Origin: Salvelinus alpinus
Taxonomy: Eukaryota > Chordata > Actinopteri > Salmoniformes > Salmonidae
Assembly (NCBI RefSeq): GCF_045679555.1
Contig: NC_092087.1
Coordinates: 24,367,367-24,431,366 of the forward strand
Reading direction: 5' to 3'
Length of the DNA stretch: 64,000 nucleotides
Shown here: in pieces, positions 11,393 through 22,619 of the stretch
Layout of the letters: every line of letters starts with the position of its first letter
How positions within the stretch are numbered: position 1 is the first letter of the stretch
Notes under the pieces: model-generated
Database searches by the model: none
What the model was told of the DNA's origin: nothing
What the model saw: the letters and a program-made list of their open reading frames with translations, nothing else
Program-made: the position numbers and the translations under genes

Positions 11393-11860
11393 ATAATTTT
11401 TGCTAATTAGCACCTTTTCAACTACTTACTACTTTTTAGATACTTTGCAACTGCTTAGCAACTACGTAGCATGTTAGCTAACCCTTTCCCTAACACTAAC
11501 CTTAACTCTTTTAGCTAACCGTACCCCTAACCTTAACCCTTTAACCTAACTCCTAAACTTAACCCCTAACCCAGCTAACATTAGCAAGCTAGCTAATGTT
11601 AATGTTAACCACCTAGCTAGAATTTGCAACATGTCATTTTTTTGCAGATTCTTAACATATTGAAGGTTTTGCAAAATTGTAACATATTGGAAATTTGCAA
11701 ATTCATAACATATAATACAAATTGTAATTCGTAACATATATGAAATTGGTGATGGACACCACAAATTAATATGTACCATACGAAATATAACATATACTAA
11801 ATGTAGTGTTTCGGATTTATGTACAGAATAATATGAAATGCTCTGAGGCCAGGTTGTGTG

Positions 11861-12340
11861 GGAGTGGCCATGCTAGACCCACTTTCTGTTCATGATACAA
11901 TGTAGTGTAGAAGGTTTTGTCATGAGTTGATTTATATCCTCACAGATGTCTTGGAAAACCACCTCACTGTGGAGTTGCAGCTGCTATACCAAAAACAATA
12001 CTGGCAACTATGTATGAATTGTGTTTTCACTGCCTTAGTTGCTCATAGGGCATTCACTGTATGCTATCCTAATGTTTTGACTATAAATGACAGGCTAAAA
12101 GGCTTCCTGGCAAGCACACCTATCTGACAGGTTGAGAAACCAGGGAATTTACATACACTGTAACGGCAACATGTATAAAGGGAAATTGTGTATTATCAAC
12201 AGTGAAATACTGTGTGACACGTTTTACTGCAGCATACTGTAAATTATAGTGAGTTGTGGGAAAATGTTCTGGGCAGGGAAAGAATTGTACTGTAATTACA
12301 CCCCAGATTACAGTACCGTACCATATGTTTGGAGCGTCAA
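11861..12340. other. No recognised gene
   Basis: AT-rich, with short TACTGTAATTACA-type motifs resembling those in the palindrome at 13.1-14.5 kb. No coding signal. Confidence 0.35.
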
Positions 12341-12357
12341 AAAACCTTTTGTGTCAG

Positions 12358-12795
12358 ACTCCCATGTGGCGCAGCGATCTAAGGCACAGCATCACAATGT
12401 TGTGGCATCATTACAGCCTGGCGTTTGATCCCAGGCTGTCACAACCAGCCATGACCGGGAGTCCCATAGGGCAGCGCACAATTGGCCCAGCATCATCCGG
12501 GTTAGGGGAGGGGGGGACTTTACTCGGCTCATTGTGCTCTAGCATCTCCTTGTGGTGGGCCAGGCCCCTGCAGGCTGACTCCGGTCGTCAGTTGAACGGT
12601 GTTTCCTCCGACACATTGGTGCAGTTGGATTCCGGGTTAAGCGAGCGGGTGTTAAGAAGCGCGGCTTGGCGAGTCATGTTTCGGTGGACGCATGACGACT
12701 TGACCTTCGCCTCTCCCATGCCTGTTGGGTAGTTGCAGCGATGAGACAAGATCGTGATCACGAAATTGGGGAGAAAAAGGGGGTAAAAAATGTAT
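12358..12795 (+). mobile_element. tRNA-derived SINE, long form
   Basis: Starts CTCCCATGTGGCGCAGCGAT and TCTAAGGCACAGCATC, an A-box-like head shared with minus-strand copies at 20522-20722, 38560-38945 and 43386-43782. The body includes the GACACATTGGTGCAG and GGCGAGTCATGTTTCGG blocks. The end is GGGGAGAAAAAGGGGGTAAAAAA. The open frame across it is not a gene. Confidence 0.85.
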
Positions 12796-13084
12796 TTAAA
12801 AAACTTTTGCTTCAAAAACAAATATTGTTGTTTCTGGTTCATTAACTTATTTAGAGGTGTGCTTTGTAAGAGGCTATATTTGTTGCACCAGTTAGTGAGA
12901 ATGCTGTAAAATTTTAACTGATATATGGATATCAATTTTTATTTAACCTTTATTTAACCTTTATTTAGTTGAAAATGTATAGGAGACAGCTTAGAGTGGT
13001 AGCAAGTCGTAAACCTTTATTGGTTGAGCATTTTGCCATGACCTGTTTTGCCCTGTAGTTGCTGTACGTTTGGAAGCCTTTGTT

Positions 13085-14528
13085 AAGGCCTCTATTAAGT
13101 GCAAGTGATATAACATCAAATATTCATTGATATTCTGTAATTAGTTAGCACAGTGGTTCCCAAACAACTTACTCTTGAAAGTTGTAATAGTAGATTTCGA
13201 AATTGGGAAGTGCATTATCAGTTTTCCTCTTGTCATGTCATTCATTGCATACCTTAGAGAGCTATGTACTGTATAACTTGTCAGAAATATCCAGATCAAC
13301 TAGCCCATGTTAGCTAACGTTTTTTAGCTAGGTTTTTTTTAGCCCATAGATTTTGTTGTGATGATTTTGTTGTGACATTAGACATGGATAAAATGTATAG
13401 AATTGCAAGAACATTTGCTTTAAAACTGCAAAACCCCGGGTGTTCGAAGACGTAGATGTCGATTAAGGCAGCCCTCCGCAACTCTCTGATTCAGAGGGGT
13501 TGGGTTAAATGCGGAGACACATTTCAGTTGAATGCATTCACTTGTACAACTGACTAGGTATCCTCTTTCCCAATATGTTCTCTGCACCCCATGACAAAAT
13601 GTGTAGAATTGCAGGAAATTAGCTTTATACCTGCAAAATGTTATCTTCGCCAACAAGAGGGGTGTGAACAGTTTGTGTCATGAACAGTGCTTGTGCCCAT
13701 AGAAATAGATGTGGCGCTCGCAAGGAACCCCTGACTATAGCAGCCAACCTGCTTGCACCAATCCCATGTAAATACTATGAATTAATAACCCCATCTCACC
13801 TAAATTACTTTAATTTAATTCATTCATTACAGTAGCATTTACTTTTTTACAGTATTGTACTGTGTGTCAAACTGTCATTACACAGTACTCATTACACAGT
13901 ACTTGCTTTACAGTAGGTGTACTGCAGTATGAAATACAGTAACTTTGATGCTGCTAGCTGCCTGTAACTTACAATTCTGGGCAACCCCTTTAAAGTGTAG
14001 TGACTAAAGCTCACTGTTTGAAGTCAAACCTTGTCATAACCAGATTGACGCTGACAAATCAGGTTTGTTAGCTCTAAAGAATGTGGAGGGGTAATACTGG
14101 ACTGGTTAGAGAATCTACACTACAGAATGCACAAACCATAACTATAAAAGGGCAAATGTCTGTCAGGGGCACATTGTAAAGAGTTTACCGTGAATTTGAC
14201 AGTATCTTACAGGCAGCTCTGTGGCAAGTCAAATTCTATATTTCATATTACAGTACACTTACTGTAATGTAAATATGGTATCAAAGCAAGTACTGTGTAA
14301 TGACACACAGTAAAATTGACTATTATTTTGTAAAAAAGTAAATGCTACCTTAATCAGAATTATTGAATGAATGAAATTGGTTGATGGGAGGGGTTTGTAT
14401 TTCACAGTATTTTACTGTAATTACAAAGGATTGGTGCAAGCAGGTTGCCTTCTAGGTAAAGTGTTTGCAAACATTACAGCATATTAATGAATATTTTGTG
14501 TTTTATATCACTTGCACTTCTAGAGGCC
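13085..14528. repeat. Large imperfect palindrome (inverted-repeat element)
   Basis: CAACCTGCTTGCACCAATCC at 13745-13764 is a perfect reverse complement of 14428-14447. Matching continues inward (ATTTACTTTTTTACA, ACACAGTACTTGCTTT) to roughly 13990 and 14205. It also continues outward: 13085-13141 (AAGGCCTCTATTAAG, GTGCAAGTGATATAA) pairs with 14466-14528. About 600 bp (13142-13744) is inserted in the left arm. The unpaired centre is about 215 bp. No ORF of note. Confidence 0.8.
13400..13640. mobile_element. SINE-like repeat within the palindrome's left-arm insert
   Basis: CTCTCTGATTCAGAGGGGTT and GGGTTAAATGCGGAGACACA belong to a common salmonid short repeat. It is bracketed by two similar blocks (AAATGTATAGAATTGCAAG at about 13390 and AAATGTGTAGAATTGCAGG at about 13597), which look like a direct repeat. 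Confidence 0.55.
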
Positions 14529-14529
14529 T

Positions 14530-14950
14530 TGTCTCCCTGTAGCGCTGTCTTAGGCGTCTCACAGTACGGACATTGCAATTTATTGCCCTGGCCACATCGG
14601 CAGTCCTCATGCCTCCTTGCAGCATGCCTAAGGCACGTTCACACAGATTAGCAGGGACCCTGGACATCTTTCTTTTGGTGTTTTTCAGAGTCAGTAGAAA
14701 GTCCTCTTTAGTGTCCTAAGTTTTCATAACTGTGACCTTAATTGCCTACTGTCTGTAAGCTGTTAGTGTCTTAACGACCGTTCCACAGGTGCATGTTCAT
14801 TAATTGTTTATGGTTCATTGAACAAGCATGGGAAACAGTGTTTAAACCCTTTACAATGAAGATCTGTGAAGTTATTTGGATTTCTACGAATTATCTTTGA
14901 AAGACAGGGTCCTGAAAAAGGGATGTTTCTTTTTTTGCTGAGTTTATATA
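14530..14950 (-). mobile_element. Tc1-like fragment (family 4), 5' end
   Basis: Minus-strand start of the same family as 44888-46165. The terminal GGGATGTTTCTTTTTTTGCT followed by GAGTTTATA is at 14921-14947. The rest of the transposase is missing. It abuts the right arm of the palindrome. Confidence 0.8.
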
Positions 14951-15049
14951 TGAGATGAGTAATGCACAATATGTAAACATTATTAAAGTGGCCAGTGATT
15001 TTAAGTCTATGTATAGGGCAGCTGCCTCTTATGTGCTAGTGATGGCTAT

Positions 15050-15657
15050 TTAATAGTCTGATGGCTGTTTTTCAGTCTCTTGGTCCCAGCTTTGATGCAC
15101 CTGTAATGACCTCACCTTCTGGATGATAGCAGGGTGAACAAGCAGTGGCCTGGGTGGTTGTTGTCCTTGATGATCTTTTTGGCCTTCCTGTGACATCGAG
15201 TGCTGTAGGTGTCCAGGAGGGCAGGTAGTTTTCCCCTGATTATGCGTTGGGCAGACCGCACCTCCATCTGGAGAGCCCTGCGGTTGCCGGCGGTGCAGTT
15301 TCCGTACCAGGTGGTGATACAGCCCAACAGGTTGCTTTCGTTTGTGCATCTATAAAAGTTTGTGAGGGTTTTAGGTGCCACGCCAAATTTCTTCAGCCTC
15401 CTGAGGTTGAAGAGGTGCTGTTGCGCCTTTTTCACCACGCTGTCTGTGTGGGTGGACCATTTCAGTTTGTCAGTGATGTGTACGCCGAGGAACTTGAAAC
15501 TTTCCACCTTCTCCACTGCTGTCCCATCGATGTGTATAGGGGGGTGCTCCCTCTGCTGTTTCCTGAAGTCCACGATCAGCTCCTTTGTTTTGTTGACATT
15601 GAGTGAGAGGTTATTTTCATATTCATATTCATTACCGTTATGACCTTCGGGTACCAA
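15050..15657 (-). pseudogene. L2-like LINE reverse transcriptase C-terminal fragment
   Basis: The minus strand reads an open frame of about 180 residues with FKFLGVHITDKLKWSTHT, LRRLKKFGVAPKTLTNFY and GCITTWYGNCTAGNRRALQ. These are characteristic of the region after the catalytic domain in L2/Rex1-like LINEs. Homologous fragments lie at 34350-34916 (-) and 46764-47228 (+). The catalytic YxDD region is absent here. Confidence 0.88.
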
Positions 15658-16149
15658 TTATAATCACTATGAGGTGTGCCCACGATGTGCCCACTTCTGA
15701 GCATTGTGCATGCATGGGCTATTGTGTGTTATCAGGTCTTCTGATCCACCATCCAGTATAATGTACTATCAATGCTTCAAAATCTTAAGCTTAGCTAGCC
15801 CAATGCTGCTATCTTATGGACAAACACTACCTGTATTGGAGAGGTGCACCCTTTTGTTTGGGATTGAGATAAAAGTTATTCACAAACACTGAACCTGTTG
15901 GTATCCTGAGGTCATGCAAGCATTACAATATTACTTTGGTATTTACCCATCAGCTAATTGTCTCACCATTGTGGTTTGAACAGTTTTGTAAAAAACAACT
16001 CTTAAAGTGTTTTTAGATATAATTTTTTCTGAGTAGCATATAGCTCCCATATTTGTTTTACGCTATGGTTTTACACCGTAACATCTATATATTTAGTGTT
16101 AAGCTGTATATCTTGTGAGTTATACCTGTACCATTATTTCCCTGTCTGT

Positions 16150-16435
16150 AGCAGCCTACAGTCTATCTGAATAGCTTCTACCCTCAAGCCATAAGACTGC
16201 TGAACAGTTAATCATATGGCTACCCGGACTATTTGCATTGACCCCCTTTTTTGTTGTTGCACTGACCATCTTGCACTGGCTCTACCCACACACACACTAC
16301 ACTCCAATACACACATACTCTCACTCACACACACTGCTGCTACTCTGTTATCTATCCTGATTGACTAGTCACTTTTCCCCCTACCTATATGTACATATTA
16401 GCTCAATCACCTCAACCCCATCTGAGCAGCAGCAG
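16150..16435 (+). mobile_element. L2-like LINE 3' UTR tail
   Basis: ACTGCTGAACAGTTAATCAT, GACTATTTGCATTGACCCCC and the CACACACTACACTCC run are the 3' non-coding tail of the LINE family whose coding part is at 15050-15657 in the opposite orientation. A separate insertion. Confidence 0.7.
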
Positions 16436-16865
16436 TTAGGCTCCTCCTAATTTTTTAAATTATTGTTAAATAATTTTGTTTTTTGGGAACAGTTTGGTTG
16501 TTTCAATGGAGTGCTGTCTCCACATCTGGAGATATTTTTCATTTGAGAAGATTGAGATTGATCAACCTGGCTATGAAAGCTAGCTAGTCTACTATCATCT
16601 GGCAAGAAGCAACAAGAGCAGGATTGAGGGACTAGAACATGAGGACAACGAGAAAGAGGAAAAATAGAGGATAAAACCAACAGAAAAAGGAATTGATTTG
16701 GAGGGTTTCTGGAAGATTTCTAAAGGAAAGACAGTACAAGGCATTGAAAAGGAAACAAAAACAAAACAAGCACATAAGGTAGGATTATTCTGGACATTGT
16801 AGTTGGTGTGAACTGTCGTGGAAAATTGCAAGATTATGTTATAATGCTTGTAAGATTATGTTATA

Positions 16866-18643
<1,778 letters not shown>

Positions 18644-18699
18644 TTATAATAGTTGTTACATTCGACAGAATAGAGTATTCTGTTAACTATTGTGTGTGT

Positions 18700-19190
18700 G
18701 TGTGTTCCACTGAGGATGGGCCTCTATGAGATAGCACTGACAGAGGTGATTTACAATGTCTTTGGGTGATAAAACCTAGAGCATTCCAGAGAACATGAGC
18801 TAATGGTTCTGTTCTATGCCGTACCAGGGAGAGATGGTTCTAGTTTGGAGTAAGAGGGCCAGACACTGGTCTTTACAATAAACTGTTGACACAGCAGTAA
18901 CTGTCTGCTATGGTTTATAGATATCTTTCATACAAATCTTTACCTTTGTGGACTGTTCCTAAGATCTGTGGTTCGTCAGTGTAAGTTGAGAGGGGTGTAT
19001 CTTGGCTATAAAAGATCTTTGTACTTTTCTGTTGGTACTTCTCAACGGTTCATTAGAAATAGTGAATTGTTGAAAGTCAAATGCTATTGCAAAGCTTATT
19101 ATTAAAGATGTAGTTTAAGTATAACTCTGACTGGTGTGTAGTTTGTAACTCTCCTCATTTGGTAAGCAGAAATATGCCACCACAGAACAG
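18700..19190 (+). mobile_element. Possible solo LTR
   Basis: A TATA-like CTATAAAAG near 19010, a polyadenylation-like ATTAAA near 19102 and a T/G-rich stretch after it resemble LTR promoter/terminator organisation. Clear terminal TG/CA boundaries and a target duplication were not established, so this is tentative. Confidence 0.3.
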
Positions 19191-19394
19191 TTTTAATTGC
19201 CCTAAATTACACATTTAATAGCTTGATATTTTCATTAGTCCAGTAGCTACACAACTCAGGCTGGTTCCCAGAGTAACCCTCCACATGATCATCACCAGAC
19301 TCTTCATAACCATCTCCCTAACCAACCTTCCTCTGATCAAGTCATGAACTGTCCCTCTCCATCTTTGGAGGATACATGCACTAAAATAATTGGC

Positions 19395-19510
19395 CTCTAT
19401 TGGTTGACTTAACTATCAGCCCCCGTCCCCGCAAGAGGCCTTTTGGTAGGCCGTCATTGTAAATAAGATTTTGTTCTTAACTGACTTGCCTAGTTAAGTT
19501 AAATAAGGTA
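19395..19510 (+). mobile_element. SINE 3' tail fragment
   Basis: GGCCGTCATTGTAAATAAGA and ACTTGCCTAGTTAAGTTAAA are the LINE-related tail found at the end of many salmonid SINEs; compare 29700-29785. Confidence 0.65.
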
Positions 19511-20521
19511 CTTTGGCCATGTCGGAAAGAGATGAATCACTAATGGTCCACAAATCTTGATATTTCATGAACAGGAGCCTGATAATCGACTCTTCACCAT
19601 TAATGCCTACAACAATGGCACTGTAATGATTCAATGGCCTAGAAATTGTACTAATCCTCTATATATACAAGAGTTTACATCACTGAAAGAGCTAACAGAC
19701 ACCTTGAAAGAGAATGACACTAACTGCTACACTTTAATCAGAAGACTGATGAGAAATCAGTTAATTCCTAAAGTCCCACACTCTCATATCTAACCAAGCC
19801 ACCCTTGCAGACATGGAGAGCGACAACCGTTTCTAGGCTTTGGGAGTATCTCCCTACTGGAGGTAGAGGTGAATGAGCTTTGTGGTGAGGTGACAGTTCT
19901 GAGGCAGGATAACGAGGGGCTGAGAGAGAAGCTGGCAACGGTCTAGAGCATCATGAGGAGAGAGGTAGCTGACATCAGGGAGGAGCTACAAAGGGAGTTG
20001 TCAGCAGTCATATAATTGCTACAACACAGAGACACCACCATCCACACTCTAAGAGAACAACTGGAGCCTACCACAACCCTCACTACCACACCCTCACATC
20101 CCCTCATCGGCAGTACCACGTATTGAACCTGCGGAACTCACACAGACTCAGTACATGAGATCAGTAGCCAGGTCTGACCCGACCTCCCCAAGATCTTTAC
20201 ATCCCAGCCCCAGAGCACCAGCGCCAGTGGAGCCATGCTGGGACCCTCAGAAGAGAGGAAGACAACGAAAGGCCATCTGTGGTCCCCACCCCACTCCATC
20301 CCCCCAAAAATCATTCCAGACACCACAGCCCACAACAGCAGCAGAGCACTCTATTTCCTTCATTTTTAATGTGACTCCAATGGGAAATTTCTCAGACAGA
20401 AACTGCTATTCCCTGGCATGTCAGTCAGAAAGCTATGGTCACCAACAACACCAAGTGCCTTGAAAAGTCTGTCAAGAAACAAATGAAATGGGGCCAAATA
20501 TTATAATTCATACAGGTACTA

Positions 20522-20722
20522 ATTTGTTATTTTTTTTTAATTTAACCTTTATTTACCTAGGCAAGCCAAACCCGGACGACGCTGGGGCAATTGTGCGCTG
20601 CCCTATGGGACTCCCCATCCCGGCCGGATGTGATACAGCCTGGATTCGATACCAGGGACTGTAGTGATGCCTCTTGCACTGAGACGCAGTGCCTTAGACC
20701 GCTGCACCACTCGGGAGCCAAA
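20522..20722 (-). mobile_element. tRNA-derived SINE inserted in LINE ORF1
   Basis: Minus strand begins GGCTCCCGAGTGGTGCAGCG, TCTAAGGCACTGCGTCTCAG and runs through TCGAATCCAGGCTGTATCAC to a T-rich + strand start at about 20531, that is, a 3' A-rich tail. It splits the ORF1-like remnant. Confidence 0.88.
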
Positions 20723-21059
20723 TAATTTGATGGCAATGAGAGGACATGTGGCAGCCAGAGATGCAAAGAGATTTCCTAACACCAAAATCAGTATGTCAAC
20801 CCTGTTGCCACATGGAGCTGTGCCCTTCCACATTATTCAAAGCAACAACAATGATTTGTCTAGAGGCTGTGCTCTCTTGGACAATGTTTACCTGGCGAAC
20901 CACCGTGAGATTCACCCCCAGGTGATATACGACCTAGTACACTTCAACAAGCAGGGTGTCAAGGCGTTTGCTAGGAACTGAAAGAAACTCCTCTGGGACA
21001 AAGCAAAAACCCAAATAAGAGGAACTTTGCCATACATCCTCCAAGATCACGACCACCAG

Positions 21060-21303
21060 CCCCCACTCAGAGAGTCCAGCACCACCCTACACCACCAGGC
21101 CTCATGTAGAGAGGCCAGCTCCACCCTGCACCACCAGGCCTCATGCAGAGAGGCCAGCTCCACCCTGCACCATCGGCCCCTTCCAAAAAAGACCAGCTCC
21201 ACCCTACACCATAGGTTAACTTCCAGAGAGGCCAGCTCCACCCTGCACCATGGAGCCCCTTCCAGAGAGGCCGGCTCCACCAGACAACATTGGGCCCCTT
21301 CCA
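21060..21303 (+). repeat. 39-bp in-frame tandem repeat
   Basis: Six units of 39 bp encode a 13-residue repeat (REASSTLHHQASC and variants) in one open frame from 21027 to 21353. Because the unit is exactly 13 codons and the frame stays open, it was probably coding in the parent LINE, between its ORF1 and ORF2 domains. Confidence 0.85.
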
Positions 21304-21304
21304 G

Positions 21305-22147
21305 ATTGGACACAGATCTGGGGAAGGGTACCAAAAAATGTCTGCAGCATTGAAGGTCCCCAAGAACACAGTGGCCTCCTTCATTCTTAAATGGAAGAAG
21401 TTTGGAACCACCAAGACTCTTCCTAGAGTTGCCCACCCGGCCAAACTGAGTAATCAGGGGAGAAGGGCCTTGGTCAGGGACGTGACCAAGAACCGATGGT
21501 CACTCTGACAGAGCTCCAGAGTTCCTCTGTGGGGATGGGAGAACCTTCCAGAGGACAACCGTTTCTGCAGCAGTCCACCAATCAGGCCTTTATGGTAGAG
21601 TGGCCAGACGGAAGCCACTCCTCAGTAAAAGGCACATGACAGCCCACTTGGAGTTTGCCAAAAGGCACTTAATGAATCTCAGACCTTGAAAAACAAGATT
21701 GAACCCTTTGGCGTGAATGCCAAGCATCACGTCTGGAGGAAACCTGCCACCATCTCTACGGGAAAGAATAGTGGTGGCAGCATCATGCTGTAGGGATGTT
21801 TTTCAGTGGCAGGGACTGGGAGACTAGTCAAGATTGAGAGAAAGGTTCACCTCCAACAGGGCAACGACCCTAAGCACACAGACAAGACAACAGAGGAGTG
21901 ACAAGTCTCTGAATGTCCTTGAGTGGCTCAGCCAGAGCCCAGACTTGAACCCGATTGAACATCTCTGGAGAGACCTGAAAATAGCTGTGCAGCAACACTC
22001 CCCATCCAACCTGACAGAGCTTGAGAGGATCTGCAGAGAAGAATGGGAGAAATTGCCCAAATACAGGTGTGCCAAGCTTGAAGCGTCATACCCAAGCAGA
22101 CTCGAGGCTGTAATCGCCACCAAAAATGCTTCAACAAAGTACTGAGT
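21305..22147 (+). mobile_element. Tc1/mariner fragment (family 5)
   Basis: Lacks the 5' end. Retains the DNA-binding segment at 21340-21440 (KNTVASFILKWKKFGTTKTL) and, at 21915-22140, SQSPDLNPIEHLWRDLK with the final catalytic acidic residue. Frameshifts and a deletion around 21690-21900 disrupt it. A relative lies at 48280-49250. Confidence 0.87.
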
Positions 22148-22261
22148 ATTCAAAGCCATATTCCTGTTAAGCTCAGAGAGGATCTCATGACAAATAAAGT
22201 AGGTGTGCTGTGGTTGCAGGTTCTCCGGCCTCATCTGTAGCCTCTTCTTTTAGGGTGCTGC

Positions 22262-22612
22262 TATAGCCCGCCAAGTGCAAACTCTCAGTGTCTGGAGAAT
22301 ATGTGTGTGATTTTCGATAAGGTCTCTGATGCTAACAGAGAAATGTATTTTCTTGGGGACCTGAACATCGACTGGTTATCATCTAGTTGTCCTCTCAAGA
22401 GGAAGCTTCTTACCGTGACTAATGCCAACATGACCCAGGTTATCATTCAACCAACTAGAGTGTATACCAATAGTGTTGGATCTGTGACATCCACTTGTAT
22501 TGATCATATCTTCACCAATGCTGCAGAGCTTTGCTCCCAAGCAATATCAATTCCCATTGGCTATAGTGACCATAACAAGGAAAGCCAAAGTACCAAAGGC
22601 AAGGCCTAATGT
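22262..22612 (+). pseudogene. LINE endonuclease-domain fragment
   Basis: The frame at 22301-22609 reads MYFLGDLNIDWLSSS, TQVIIQPTRVYTNS, CIDHIFTNA and PIGYSDHN. The GD-N, ID-I-T and SDH motifs are those of apurinic-type endonucleases of non-LTR elements. Likely a continuation of the LINE at 19800-21305. Confidence 0.85.
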
Positions 22613-22619
22613 TATTTAC

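Larger units (their letters stand above)
10805..11860. repeat. Composite interspersed repeat with tRNA-like box, copy 1
   Basis: Begins with CAGCCTGGTCTCA and ends near 11860 with CTCTGAGGCCAGGTTG, an imperfect inverted pair. It contains the tRNA-like block at 11310-11390, a run of degenerate CTAACC units (about 11477-11575), and a miniature LTR element at 10835-11233. The same order of parts recurs at 53831-58415. Confidence 0.7.
19800..21305 (+). pseudogene. LINE ORF1 remnant: coiled coil plus esterase-like end
   Basis: From 19830 to 20090 the + strand reads, with stops, a leucine/glutamate-rich coiled coil (LRQDNEGLREKLATV then REVADIREELQRELSAV). After a SINE insertion the frame at 20736-20981 reads LLPHGAVPFHIIQSNNN, CALLDNVYLANHREIHPQ and YDLVHFNKQGVKAFARN. 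That resembles the SGNH-esterase end of ORF1 proteins in fish LINEs, the H of the DLVH segment being the likely catalytic His. It is followed by the tandem repeat at 21060-21303 and, past a Tc1, by an endonuclease fragment at 22262, so all three probably belong to one element. Confidence 0.55.

Noticed and set aside
11477-11575. Telomere-like CTAACC/CTAACCC units suggesting an interstitial telomeric array
   Set aside because: The units are irregular, and the same tract recurs at 57176-57225 inside another copy of the same interspersed repeat, so it belongs to that repeat.
12256-12732. 158-codon open frame
   Set aside because: It lies over a tRNA-derived SINE whose other copies in the window carry stops and indels.
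18700-19190. Complete endogenous retrovirus
   Set aside because: No gag, pol or env-like sequence adjoins it; at most a solo LTR, and its ends are not certain.
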